Of a stretch of 12,773 nucleotides of DNA, positions 1-7,452 are shown one piece after another. The position numbers and the translations under genes were made by a program. This DNA is from Gp13-AA77 sp036521995 (GTDB taxonomy: Bacteria > Acidobacteriota > Terriglobia > UBA7540), in contig DATDGR010000067.1 in NCBI GenBank assembly GCA_036521995.1, positions 1 to 12,773 on the forward strand, given 5' to 3'. Under the pieces are notes generated by a model. The model saw nothing but the letters and a program-made list of their open reading frames with translations, was not told where the DNA came from and ran no database searches. Numbering within the stretch: position 1 is the first letter of the stretch; each line of letters begins with the position of its first letter.

Positions 1-2
1 GC

Positions 3-512
3 CGGCTCTGGGTGGCGATCCACCAGGGCGAGCGCGCGGCGGGGTACGAGGGGCAGGGCTGGGAAGCTAGCCTAGGAATGGAGCCTGCCACGGGCGGCAG
101 CCCTCCCGGCGGCTTGACCCGGGAGCCGGCGTGGGACGCCCGAGCGGCTGGGGGTCTCGGGGAGTTGCTGGAGAGGGTCGATGGCGAGGCTGCCTTCGAG
201 GCCGAGGGCCTTCTGGCGCGGGTGAGCGAAGCCCTGCGGCGGCTGCTGGTGGCGCGGTTTCCGGACCCGTTGGAGGGTCCGGAGTCGGCGTCGGGCCGGC
301 GCTGGACGCTCCGCGACGAGTTCGAGCGCTTGCGGCCGGCGGCCGTGTGGTTCGACGCCGAGGCGCGGCAGGCGCTGCGGGAAGACCTGGGTCTGGAACC
401 GTATGCGGAGGATTTCGAGACCCCGGAGCCGCCCCAGGACTTCCTGCACCACCGGCGGAAGTTCCTGGATGAGCTGGGTTATATTTGCTACGTGCGGGAG
501 TGTGTGTGGTAG
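3..512 (+). CDS. Hypothetical protein, 5' end probably outside the window
   Basis: The reading frame is open to the left edge of the window (codons cgg ctc tgg precede the GTG at 12), so the true start is probably upstream; GTG 12 is possible but its ribosome binding region cannot be judged. About 169 codons are visible, ending in TAG. I do not recognise the family. The visible protein is soluble, acidic and rich in Ala, Arg, Glu and Gly, with a Gly/Pro-rich stretch near residues 25-45 followed by predicted helical segments and a C-terminal tail rich in aromatic residues and Cys (GYICYVRECVW). No signal peptide or membrane segment is seen. High G/C at third positions supports coding. The 148-base gap and repeats after it suggest that it ends a transcription unit unrelated to the glycosyltransferase that follows. 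Confidence 0.55.
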   Translation, partial: RLWVAIHQGERAAGYEGQGWEASLGMEPATGGSPPGGLTREPAWDARAAGGLGELLERVDGEAAFEAEGLLARVSEALRRLLVARFPDPLEGPESASGRRWTLRDEFERLRPAAVWFDAEARQALREDLGLEPYAEDFETPEPPQDFLHHRRKFLDELGYICYVRECVW

Positions 513-660
513 GCGGAGGAGTGATAGGGGAAAGCAGTAGGCAGTAGGCTGGTCAGGATGACAATCTGCGCTCAGGATCACAATCTACTCGCTTGCACGA
601 GGAAGCCTAAAGGATGACCGTGGCAATCGAAACTCGTGAATCGAAGATCCAAGATCGGAA
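513..660. other. Non-coding gap with short degenerate repeats
   Basis: No convincing gene is present between the upstream stop and the glycosyltransferase ATG. The gap is less GC-rich than its flanks. It contains a tandem 7-mer GCAGTAG (534-540, 541-547), a 14-base imperfect direct repeat (554-567 and 573-586), and a purine-rich run just before the ATG (GAATCGAAGATCCAAGATCG, ending near 657). I could not pick out a clear promoter or terminator. Confidence 0.5.
554..586 (+). repeat. 14-bp direct repeat, one mismatch, 19-bp period
   Basis: CAGGATGACAATCT at 554-567 recurs as CAGGATCACAATCT at 573-586, differing only at the seventh base. The two copies lie 19 bases apart, start to start, in the non-coding gap before the glycosyltransferase gene. 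They could be a tandem regulator-binding site or simply remnants of a degenerate intergenic repeat. Two copies cannot decide between these. Confidence 0.5.
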
Positions 661-2499
661 ATGAGCCCTCGCCACCTCCTTCTTATGCTCGCCATCGCCG
701 GCTGTCTTTTCTTCTGGCGGCTCGGCAAGCTGCCGCTCACCGAGCCCGATGAAGGGCGCAACGCAGAGGTGGCGCGCGAGATGCTGGTCCTGCACGACGC
801 GGTCACTCCCCATTACGACACGCTGCCCTATCTTGATAAGCCCACCGTCTTTTTTTGGCTCGTGGCGGGGTCGTTCCGGCTCTTCGGCGTCTCCGAGTGG
901 GCGGCGCGTTTGCCTTCGGCGCTGACCGCGCTGGGCACGCTGGGGCTGGTTTGGCTCCTGGGACGCCGCATGTTTGGCGAGCGGGCCGGGTTGGCGGCCG
1001 GCGTGATCTTCGCCACGGCACCTCTGGTAATGGTGTTTGCCCGCTTCGTGATCTTTGACATGACGCTGACGTTTCTGATCACGCTGACGCTGGCCGCATT
1101 CTGGCTCGCCCAGACGTCAACGAGCGCCTCCGGAGACGGCAGGCGGCGGGCGCTCGAATGCCTCATGTTTGTGGCTGCAGGCGTCGCCACCCTCACCAAG
1201 GGACCGGTCGGCTTTGTGCTACCGCTCCTTGCCATCGCGGTCTATGCCGCCGTACAGAGAAAGCTCGGCGACTTGAAGAAGCTGGCCTGGGCGCCCGGCC
1301 TGGCGCTCTTCTGCGCCGTGAGCCTGCCCTGGTTCATACTCGTTTCGCTGCGCAATCCGGATTTTCCCCGCTACGCCTTCTGGGACGAGAGCGTGCTTCG
1401 CTTCACCACCGGACATGGGCTGCACCGCGGCGGCAGCATGGCCTACTACATCCCGGTGTTTCTGGCGGGCTTTCTGCCCTGGAGCCTCGTGCTGCTCTTT
1501 GCCGGCCTGAATCGGTTGAAGGGCTGGCGGCGCCTGGGGGAAAAGAGTCACGCCGCTGAGGCTTTTCTGCTGTCGTGGGCCGCCACGGTGTTCGTGTTTT
1601 TTTCGATCTCGCACTCGAAGCTACCCGCCTATTTTCTTCCCGCCATACCGGCGCTGGCCGTGTTGATGGGCAGGATCTGGAGCGCCGAGGTGGGCCGTGA
1701 TCCCACCCGCCCGCGTCCCGACTGGCTGACGGCCGGCTACGCAGCGATGATCGCCCTGGGGCTGCTGCTGGCGGTGGCCCCGGCGTGGTTGAAGGTCCCG
1801 TCGCTGGAGAAGGTGGCCAGCCGGAAAATTCACCCCGCCGTCTTCCAACTTCTTCCCTCCTCGATCTTCTACAGCGGTCTGATCCTCGCCGCCCTCGGCG
1901 TGCTGGGGCGGAACCTGGCGGCTCGCACCCTCGGTCGCGCCTACTCGGCTAGGTGTCTAGCCATCTTCGCCCTGGCCATGCCGCTCCTGGCCCTGCGCGG
2001 GTGGCCGGTGCTCCAGACCTGGGCCGCCACCGCCAGCGCCCAGCGCCTTGCCCGGGCGATCCAGCGCGGGCCCGATCGCGACCTGCCCGTTTACGGCTAC
2101 TTTTACTTCCGCACCAGTCTGCCCTTTTATCTTGCGCGGCCGGTGGGACTGGTCACGACCGACGGCGACGAGCTGACCAGCAACTACATCGGCGCCCGCT
2201 GGCCATCGATCGGAAACCGCGCGGTTTCGGGTAGACCGGCCGGGGACGGAAGCGCGAGCCCGTTGTTCATCACGGGCAGCGAGTTCACCGCGCTCGGGCG
2301 CTCCCCCTCCACGCCCCTTCTGGTCCTGGTGCGCAACAACGAGGTGGCCGACATCTCGAAGCTGGAAGGCCTCCTCGAGCCGCTCTGGGACGCGTGGGAA
2401 TACTCGGTGTGGAGGATTTCAGCCCGAGGCTCAGCGCCGCCGAACCAGGGCGAGGCTCCAAGGATCGTTGATGGCACGCGGCTCGCTGGTTACAAATGA
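661..2499 (+). CDS. GT39/ArnT-like integral membrane glycosyltransferase
   Basis: A 612-residue polytopic membrane protein of the ArnT/protein-mannosyltransferase type (GT39/PMT-2). Such enzymes transfer a sugar from a polyprenyl-phosphate donor to lipid, glycan or protein on the periplasmic side of the inner membrane. The first helix (about residues 5-22) is followed by the family's first-loop motif TEPDEGRNAEVAREM, with the acidic pair Asp30-Glu31 that is catalytic in this fold, and then by YLDKPTVFFW. Many hydrophobic helices follow to about residue 450. The C-terminal part is a more polar domain of about 160 residues. ATG 661 is used because it sits immediately before the first helix. It has only a poor Shine-Dalgarno-like sequence (CGGAA), so the start is less certain than the gene. 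It lies 30 bases before the amidotransferase gene and is probably co-transcribed with it, suggesting envelope glycan modification. Donor and acceptor cannot be told from sequence. Confidence 0.88.
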   Translation: MSPRHLLLMLAIAGCLFFWRLGKLPLTEPDEGRNAEVAREMLVLHDAVTPHYDTLPYLDKPTVFFWLVAGSFRLFGVSEWAARLPSALTALGTLGLVWLLGRRMFGERAGLAAGVIFATAPLVMVFARFVIFDMTLTFLITLTLAAFWLAQTSTSASGDGRRRALECLMFVAAGVATLTKGPVGFVLPLLAIAVYAAVQRKLGDLKKLAWAPGLALFCAVSLPWFILVSLRNPDFPRYAFWDESVLRFTTGHGLHRGGSMAYYIPVFLAGFLPWSLVLLFAGLNRLKGWRRLGEKSHAAEAFLLSWAATVFVFFSISHSKLPAYFLPAIPALAVLMGRIWSAEVGRDPTRPRPDWLTAGYAAMIALGLLLAVAPAWLKVPSLEKVASRKIHPAVFQLLPSSIFYSGLILAALGVLGRNLAARTLGRAYSARCLAIFALAMPLLALRGWPVLQTWAATASAQRLARAIQRGPDRDLPVYGYFYFRTSLPFYLARPVGLVTTDGDELTSNYIGARWPSIGNRAVSGRPAGDGSASPLFITGSEFTALGRSPSTPLLVLVRNNEVADISKLEGLLEPLWDAWEYSVWRISARGSAPPNQGEAPRIVDGTRLAGYK

Positions 2500-2529
2500 A
2501 GAGGGCGCTTCTTTCACCATCCCTAGATC

Positions 2530-4437
2530 ATGTGCGGCATTTGCGGCATCTTCAACCTGAAGCTTGCGCCCCTCGCTCACCCGGAGCGGATCGGCCCGAT
2601 GACGCAGCGGCTTATCCATCGCGGTCCCGACAGCGAGGGGAGGCTGGAGCGTCCCTATCTGGCGTTCGGAATCCGCCGGCTGAAGATCATCGACCTCGAG
2701 ACCGGCGATCAACCCCTTTCGAACGAAACCGGTGATGTGTCGCTCATCTTCAACGGGGAGATCTATAACTACCGCGAGCTGCGCCAGGACCTGGTGAAGC
2801 ACGGTCACTCGTTCCGCACCCAATCCGACGGCGAGGTGATCGCGCACTTGTATGAGGATCAAGGCTGCGAGTGCCTGCGCGACCTCAACGGTATGTTTGC
2901 GATCGCGCTCTGGGATGACCGCCGGCGGCGGCTGCTCCTGGCCCGCGACCGGGCCGGTGAGAAGCCGCTCTACTATTGGTTGGGCGCGGGAACGCTTATT
3001 TTTGCATCGGAGATCAAGGCGCTCTTCGAGTATCCGGAGGTACCGCGCCAGCCCGACTTCGAGGCCTGGACACAATACCTTTTTCACGGGTACATTCCGG
3101 CGCCGCGCAGCGCCTTTCGTGACATCCGCAAGCTCCCAGCGGCGCACCGCATGGTAGTGCAGGAGGGCGAGGTCACCGTCGAGCCCTACTGGCAGCTTAC
3201 CGATCATCTCCGTCCTCCCGGCCGGGCGCGGGTGAGCCGAAGCGAGGAGGAATCGCTGATCACTGAGCTGCGGGAGCGCCTGCGCCAAGCCGCCTTTTCA
3301 AGGCTGGTGAGTGACGTGCCACTCGGGGTGTTCCTGAGTGGAGGCGTGGATTCCTCCACCCTGGTGGCGCTGATGAGCGAACTGGCGCCGGGGCAGGTGA
3401 ACAGCTTCTCGGTGTCGTTCCCAGACCGGAGCTTCAACGAGCAACCCTACGCCACTCAGGTCGCGCGCCACTTTCGCACCCGTCATCATGTGCTGGAGGC
3501 GGATGCCGCCAGCCTGCGCCAGGCGCTCGACGTGATGGTGGACTATCTGGATGAACCGCTGGCTGACCCAGCCGTGCTGCCGACTTTTCTGATCTCGCGC
3601 TTTGCCCGCGCGGAGATCACGGTAGCCCTGAGCGGCGAAGGCAGCGATGAGCTGTTCGGCGGCTATCCCACTTACGTTGGCGCCCGGCTGGCGGAACACT
3701 ACCTGCGGCTTCCGCGCGCCTTGCGTCAGGGTCTCCTTGAACCGCTCGGACGGCGACTGCCGGTGTCGCCGGGAGCGGTCCCGCTCGGCCTTTTCCTCCG
3801 CCGCTTCCTGGCTCAGGCCGAAAAGCCTGCGGCGGAGCGGCACCTGACCTGGTTCGGCATGTTCGCACCGGAAGAACTCGACCGCCTGCTGAGGCCCGGC
3901 TGGCCCGGGCTAGAGCCGGAACAGGCTGTATCGATGCTGCTGCCCCGCTTACTCGAAAATGCGCGTTTTGAGAGCACCCTTGCGGAGATGCTTTATCTCG
4001 ATTTTCGCACTTACCTCGAGGACAATCTGCTGGTGAAGGTTGATCGCGCCAGCATGGCCTGCTCACTCGAGCTACGGACACCCTTTCTGGATCAGCGTCT
4101 GGTGGAATTCGCCGCGGGCCTTCCAGCTTCGCTCAAGCTGCGCCATTTCCGGCTGAAGGACATCCTAAAGAAAGCGGTGGAACCCTGGCTTCCACGCGGG
4201 ATCGTGTATCGACAGAAGCGGGGGTTTTCCGTACCCATCGCTGGCTGGATGCGGCGCGAGCTGCGCCCGCTTCTGGATGAGATCCTCAACCCTGAGAAGC
4301 TGGCACGCCAAGGCTGGTTCCGTCCGGCGCATGTCCGGCAGCTTCTCGAAGAGCATCGGAGCGGGCACGCTGACCATCGCAAGCCGCTCTGGACGCTCCT
4401 CTGCTTCGAATTGTGGCACGAGCGTTGGATGAAATGA
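2530..4437 (+). CDS. asnB: Asparagine synthase (glutamine-hydrolysing) family amidotransferase
   Basis: A 635-residue two-domain enzyme. The N-terminal class II glutamine amidotransferase domain (residues 1 to about 215) begins MCGICGIF; Cys2, exposed after Met removal, is the glutaminase nucleophile. It continues with RGPDSEG, FNGEIYN and ARDRAGEKPLYY. The C-terminal synthetase domain has the ATP-pyrophosphatase loop SGGVDSS at residues 270-276 and the downstream SGEGSDELFGGY, KVDRASMACSLELRTPFLD and RQKRGFSVP segments typical of AsnB. All key residues are present. Family role: ATP- and glutamine-dependent conversion of aspartate to asparagine. Close relatives in exopolysaccharide and exosortase clusters probably amidate other carboxylates, and the glycosyltransferase neighbour makes that a real alternative. 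ATG 2530 is fixed by Cys2. No good Shine-Dalgarno is visible. The stop overlaps the next gene by 4 bases. Confidence 0.93.
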   Translation: MCGICGIFNLKLAPLAHPERIGPMTQRLIHRGPDSEGRLERPYLAFGIRRLKIIDLETGDQPLSNETGDVSLIFNGEIYNYRELRQDLVKHGHSFRTQSDGEVIAHLYEDQGCECLRDLNGMFAIALWDDRRRRLLLARDRAGEKPLYYWLGAGTLIFASEIKALFEYPEVPRQPDFEAWTQYLFHGYIPAPRSAFRDIRKLPAAHRMVVQEGEVTVEPYWQLTDHLRPPGRARVSRSEEESLITELRERLRQAAFSRLVSDVPLGVFLSGGVDSSTLVALMSELAPGQVNSFSVSFPDRSFNEQPYATQVARHFRTRHHVLEADAASLRQALDVMVDYLDEPLADPAVLPTFLISRFARAEITVALSGEGSDELFGGYPTYVGARLAEHYLRLPRALRQGLLEPLGRRLPVSPGAVPLGLFLRRFLAQAEKPAAERHLTWFGMFAPEELDRLLRPGWPGLEPEQAVSMLLPRLLENARFESTLAEMLYLDFRTYLEDNLLVKVDRASMACSLELRTPFLDQRLVEFAAGLPASLKLRHFRLKDILKKAVEPWLPRGIVYRQKRGFSVPIAGWMRRELRPLLDEILNPEKLARQGWFRPAHVRQLLEEHRSGHADHRKPLWTLLCFELWHERWMK

Positions 4438-5105
4438 ACCATCGGAGAACAGAAGGGCGGAACTCCTTACCGCCACCGCGCGGGGCCTTCAGGCCGAAGG
4501 AGTGGGAGATTATTCAGCTCTGCCGGACGCCTCGCCAGGCGCAGAATTATCTGCGCGAGCTGCCCTATAACTGGGAACGGCGCGGGGAAACGCTACGCAC
4601 GTTTCGCGGCGTGGTGAAGCACGGCCAAGCCCACTGCCTGGAAGCGGCGCTTTCGGCCGCCACCATTCTCGAACAGCACGGGTACCCGCCGCTACTGCTA
4701 GATCTCGAGTCGCAGGACAAGCTCGACCACGTTCTGTTTCTTTATCAGCGAGGCGGGCGCTGGGGCACGGTAGCTCGGTCGCGCGACGCGGGACTCCACG
4801 GACGCAGGGCTGTCTTTCGCACACTGCGCGAACTGGCGATGAGCTACGCCGATCCCTACGTGGACGGCTCGGCCCGCGTGACCGGCTACGGCGTGGCCGA
4901 TCTTCGCGTGCTCGTGCATTATGACTGGCGCCTGTCCCAAAAGAACGTCTGGGCTGTGGAACGGGCTTTGATCCAGCTGCCGCACCGGCCGCTCAGAACG
5001 TCTGACCGCCGCCACGATGAGGTCCTGCGCCAATTCCGTGCTTTTCGTGAGAAGTATCCTGACCGGCCGGCCACCTTTTATGCCGGCAAGCACCACTGGT
5101 TGTGA
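4434..5105 (+). CDS. Transglutaminase-like uncharacterised protein
   Basis: A 223-residue soluble protein. ATG 4434 is chosen over the upstream GTG 4413 because it forms an ATGA overlap with the asnB-type stop, the usual arrangement for translational coupling. Residues 64-118 hold a pattern compatible with a transglutaminase/cysteine-peptidase triad: Cys68 in GQAHCLEAALSA at the start of a helix, His99 in LDHVLFLY on a strand, and Asp118 in RSRDAGLHGR. The following RTLRELAMSYADPYV segment resembles what I recall of a widespread uncharacterised bacterial family (from memory). There is no signal peptide or membrane helix. The catalytic assignment is inference. Coupling to the amidotransferase implies the two proteins are needed in similar amounts, possibly in the same modification pathway. 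Lasso peptide systems also pair a transglutaminase-like protein with an AsnB homologue, but no precursor peptide is seen here. Confidence 0.75.
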   Translation: MNHRRTEGRNSLPPPRGAFRPKEWEIIQLCRTPRQAQNYLRELPYNWERRGETLRTFRGVVKHGQAHCLEAALSAATILEQHGYPPLLLDLESQDKLDHVLFLYQRGGRWGTVARSRDAGLHGRRAVFRTLRELAMSYADPYVDGSARVTGYGVADLRVLVHYDWRLSQKNVWAVERALIQLPHRPLRTSDRRHDEVLRQFRAFREKYPDRPATFYAGKHHWL

Positions 5106-5123
5106 TGCCTCGGAGCTCGGAGC

Positions 5124-5160
5124 GCAGGTTTTGGCGTCTTTAGCGACTCAAAACTCCTGC
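5124..5160. terminator. Imperfect hairpin between convergent genes
   Basis: GCAGG-TTTTG on the left pairs with CAAAA-(CT)-CCTGC on the right, with an inner GTC/GAC pairing and a TTTAGC loop. The hairpin lies between the transglutaminase-like gene (+) and the small minus-strand gene, whose last codons it overlaps. The position suits a bidirectional terminator, but there is no clear T-run on either strand, so this is tentative. Confidence 0.3.
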
Positions 5161-5408
5161 ACTCCCCCTGGCTGGCCATCGAGGTCGATCCGCATCACCC
5201 ACTCAGCGTTGAGCCGGTTCGCCTCACTCCACTTCTCGACGCTGGCTTGATCGCCGGCTTCGATTTCCAGCAGCATCCTGCCGCCGTGCTGACTTGCCAC
5301 CGCGCGGTGCACCTTGACCTCCTTGGCTTGGAAGGCCCGGCGGATCAGTTCGCGCAAGGCCTGCTTGGTGAGGCAAGCGGTGACGTGGGAAGAGAAATAG
5401 AGCGGCAT
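5148..5408 (-). CDS. Small conserved-type protein of unknown function (86 aa)
   Basis: The open frame extends to 5474, but I place the start at ATG 5408. That codon has a good Shine-Dalgarno (GAGGAG) 10 bases upstream, and the extra 22 residues upstream look non-native. The protein begins MPLYFSSHVTACLTKQAL and contains a helix (residues 12-28), then strands around VKVHRAVASQHGGRMLLEIEA, a second helix (DQASVEKWSEANRLNAEW) and a final strand VMRIDLD. This beta-alpha-beta-beta-alpha-beta-like order suggests a small ferredoxin-like or ACT-like fold. No catalytic motif is seen, and I cannot name the family with confidence. It lies 72 bases downstream of the lipoprotein gene on the same strand and may be co-transcribed with it. 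Confidence 0.72.
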   Translation of the reverse strand: MPLYFSSHVTACLTKQALRELIRRAFQAKEVKVHRAVASQHGGRMLLEIEAGDQASVEKWSEANRLNAEWVMRIDLDGQPGGVQEF

Positions 5409-5478
5409 CGTTCCACAACTCCTCAGTGCGATTCTGGGTGGTCCAGACTGTCGCGCCACCTTGGAGGTCCCCAACCGG

Positions 5479-5499
5479 CGTCACCGGCCCGGCGTGACG
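5479..5499 (-). other. Hairpin spanning the lipoprotein stop codon
   Basis: A perfect 6-bp inverted repeat, CGTCAC/GTGACG, with a 9-base GC-rich loop covers the last codons and stop of the lipoprotein gene. It could attenuate transcription or stabilise mRNA between the two minus-strand genes. There is no T-run after it, so it does not look like a standard intrinsic terminator. Confidence 0.3.
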
Positions 5500-6092
5500 G
5501 CTGAAAGCAACTGCGAAGCCTTGTTGGCGAGTTCGCGGGCCCTCAGCAGGTTGTGGTCGTCCAGGGCCCGGCGCGATTGCGACAGAAAGGCTTCCGCGTC
5601 CCGCAAGGTTCGGCGGTCTGATTCGCTGAGGCCGGGATTCTTCTCGAGGTCGCCGATCTGGCCCCGCATTTGTTCCTGGCGCGCCTGGAGATCACGCGTC
5701 TCATTCTCAGGAGAGTTACTCGATAGGGGCTCGAGCTGCGGCGGTTCGGGGACGTCGGCGGGCCCCGTGGTGTCAGCTGGCGCCAAGGTTCCCTCCCCCT
5801 CATGGGAATCGGTTCTGGGACGCCGGCGTGGGGCCGCCGGAGTTGGCTGAGCCGTGACGACGGGCACAGGCTTGGCGGCCGGTTCCGTGGCTGGCGGCGG
5901 CGGCGGTTCCTCGATGGTCAGCGTTTCCGTGGAACCAGTCGCGGCCGGGTTGGTTCCCGTAGCAGAGGCCTGCGGCGATGCCTGCACATACACCACCCGC
6001 GGAGTCGTCTGCCGCTTAGGACAGCCGCCGATCAGGAGTGCAAGCAGGATAGGAGCAGTCGCCTTTGATCCCAAGTCAGCCCATTGTACCAT
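5481..6092 (-). CDS. Proline-rich lipoprotein with C-terminal helical domain
   Basis: A 203-residue protein. The N-terminus has a lipoprotein signal peptide: a Lys at position 10, a hydrophobic core (about 13-21), and a lipobox LIGGC with Cys24 as the lipidation site. Residues 25-130 form a low-complexity linker rich in Pro, Ala and Thr, including a PPPPP run and an Arg-rich patch (RRRPR). This is typical of a protein spanning the periplasm or cell-wall zone. Residues 130-200 are predicted helical and charged (DLQARQEQMRGQIGDLE, then SQSRRALDDHNLLRARELAN), compatible with a coiled coil or TPR-like helical hairpin. ATG 6092 has GGAGAA 8 bases upstream. The gene is divergent from the aminotransferase and followed by the small 86-residue gene. 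Its role is unknown; an envelope structural or scaffold role is plausible. Confidence 0.8.
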   Translation of the reverse strand: MVQWADLGSKATAPILLALLIGGCPKRQTTPRVVYVQASPQASATGTNPAATGSTETLTIEEPPPPPATEPAAKPVPVVTAQPTPAAPRRRPRTDSHEGEGTLAPADTTGPADVPEPPQLEPLSSNSPENETRDLQARQEQMRGQIGDLEKNPGLSESDRRTLRDAEAFLSQSRRALDDHNLLRARELANKASQLLSAVTPGR

Positions 6093-6098
6093 TACCGT

Positions 6099-6136
6099 GG
6101 TTCTCCGCTATGCCGGTTCTCCGGTATGATGGTTCG
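6099..6136. repeat. 16-bp tandem repeat (about 2.4 units) in a divergent promoter region
   Basis: Units GGTTCTCCGCTATGCC (6099-6114) and GGTTCTCCGGTATGAT (6115-6130) match at 13 of 16 positions, and a third partial copy, GGTTCG, begins at 6131. They lie in the 70 bases between the divergent lipoprotein and aminotransferase genes. The second unit carries TATGAT (6125-6130), a plausible -10 for the aminotransferase gene with a leader of about 25 bases. No good -35 is seen. Helically spaced repeats over a promoter suggest regulator-binding sites, but slippage is also possible. Confidence 0.5.
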
Positions 6137-6146
6137 CTGGAGTGAC

Positions 6147-6153
6147 GAAGGAG
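6147..6153 (+). promoter_or_regulatory. Ribosome binding site that fixes the aminotransferase start
   Basis: GAAGGAG lies 9 bases before ATG 6163. It lies inside the frame that would be read from the alternative GTG at 6142, which has no comparable site. The ATG is therefore the likelier start. Confidence 0.7.
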
Positions 6154-6162
6154 CCCACACGC

Positions 6163-7452
6163 ATGACTCGGGAAGAAGTCCTCAGGAAGAAAGCAGACTA
6201 CATTTTTCCTTGCGTCACCCATTTCTACGCGGAGCCGTTGGTGGCTGATCGCGCCCAGGGCCACCATCTGTGGGACATTGAAGGCCGCCAGTACCTCGAC
6301 TTCTTCGGCGGCATCCTCACCGTCAGCGTAGGTCACTGTCATCCCAAAGTGACGGGCCGGATCAAGGAGCAAACGGAGCGTCTGCAACATTCCTCCACTG
6401 TCTACCCCACCGAAGCCATGGTGGCGTTGGCCGAGAAGCTCGCCGAAATCACGCCCGGGCGCATTCAGAAGAGTTTCTTCACCAGCAGCGGCACGGAAGC
6501 GAACGAAGCCGCCATTATGGTCGCGCGCATGGCCACGGGCAGCTACGACGTCGTGGCGTTGCGCCACGCCTACAGCGGCCACTCGCAGCTCGCCAAGTCC
6601 GTTACCGCTATGTCGAGCTGGCGGAAAGCCGGCGTCATCAGCGTGGGCATTTCACACGCCCTGAATCCTTACTGCTACCGGTGCCCGCTGAAGCTGACGT
6701 ACCCGAGCTGCGGCGTGGCTTGCGCCGAGGACGTCGAGAGCACCATCCAGACCACGACGTCGGGCGCCATCGCAGCTTTTATCGCCGAGCCCATCCAGGG
6801 CGCGGGCGGATTCATCACTCCGCCCAAGGAGTACTTCAAGCTGGTTTTCACCCTTGTCAAGAAATACGGAGGACTCTTCATCTCCGACGAGGTCCAGACC
6901 GGCTTTGGGCGCACCGGAAGGAAGTGGTTCGGCATCGAGCACTGGGAAGTGGAGCCGGACATCATGACCTGCGCCAAAGGCATGGCCAATGGGTCGCCGG
7001 TGGGCGCCACGCTCGCCACCCCGGAAGTGGCTGACAGTTACAAGGGCCTTACGATCTCCACCTTCGGCGGCAATCCGGTTACGGCCGTGGCGGCGCGAGC
7101 GACCATCGAGGTGATTGAGGAAGAGAAGCTCCTCGAAAACGTCGACCGCGTGGGCAAGTACTTCCGGCAAAAGCTGGAAGGACTGCAGGCCAAGTATCCG
7201 CTGATTGGCGATGTCCGCGGCCTGGGCCTAATGCAGGGCCTGGAGCTGGTGAAAGACCCCAAGACCAAGGAGCCCGCGCCGCAGGAGACCAATCAGTTTA
7301 TGGAGCGCTGCCGCGCCAACGGCCTGTTGATCGGTAAGGGAGGGCTTTGGAACAACGTGATTCGGCTTTCGCCACCGATGAACATCGGCGAAGCTCAAGT
7401 GGACGACGCGATGGAACGTATGGACAAATCACTGGGAGAAATGAGGGCTTGA
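6163..7452 (+). CDS. Class III PLP-dependent aminotransferase (AGXT2-like)
   Basis: A 429-residue fold-type I, class III (omega-type) aminotransferase. Visible landmarks: SSGTEANE (108-115) for phosphate binding, EPIQGAGG, the Asp242-containing DEVQTGFGRTG whose Asp contacts the PLP pyridine nitrogen, the Schiff-base Lys272 in TCAKGMANG, and TFGGNP near residue 305. Length and order match the family. Overall it resembles the alanine-glyoxylate/(R)-3-amino-2-methylpropionate-pyruvate transaminase group more than ornithine or GABA transaminases, but the amino donor cannot be fixed from sequence. A four-Cys cluster (171, 174, 183, 187; CxxC-x8-CxxxC) sits in a loop. I believe it recurs in bacterial relatives, and it might bind a metal. 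The gene is apparently monocistronic, divergent from the lipoprotein gene and convergent with the selenoprotein gene. Confidence 0.92.
   Translation: MTREEVLRKKADYIFPCVTHFYAEPLVADRAQGHHLWDIEGRQYLDFFGGILTVSVGHCHPKVTGRIKEQTERLQHSSTVYPTEAMVALAEKLAEITPGRIQKSFFTSSGTEANEAAIMVARMATGSYDVVALRHAYSGHSQLAKSVTAMSSWRKAGVISVGISHALNPYCYRCPLKLTYPSCGVACAEDVESTIQTTTSGAIAAFIAEPIQGAGGFITPPKEYFKLVFTLVKKYGGLFISDEVQTGFGRTGRKWFGIEHWEVEPDIMTCAKGMANGSPVGATLATPEVADSYKGLTISTFGGNPVTAVAARATIEVIEEEKLLENVDRVGKYFRQKLEGLQAKYPLIGDVRGLGLMQGLELVKDPKTKEPAPQETNQFMERCRANGLLIGKGGLWNNVIRLSPPMNIGEAQVDDAMERMDKSLGEMRA

Noticed and set aside
72..581. Minus-strand open frame of 169 codons at the left edge
   Set aside because: Mostly antisense to the plus-strand frame, Arg/Leu/Pro-rich translation without motif and no good ribosome binding site. 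The plus-strand frame has the more protein-like composition.
2431..3288. Minus-strand open frame (285 codons) opposite the amidotransferase
   Set aside because: Antisense to the highly conserved glutaminase domain, no start signal, no recognisable motif.
2530..5105. Complete lasso peptide cluster
   Set aside because: No precursor peptide, RRE domain or transporter is visible, and the AsnB homologue keeps the glutaminase Cys2 and full length. Only the pairing of folds is similar.
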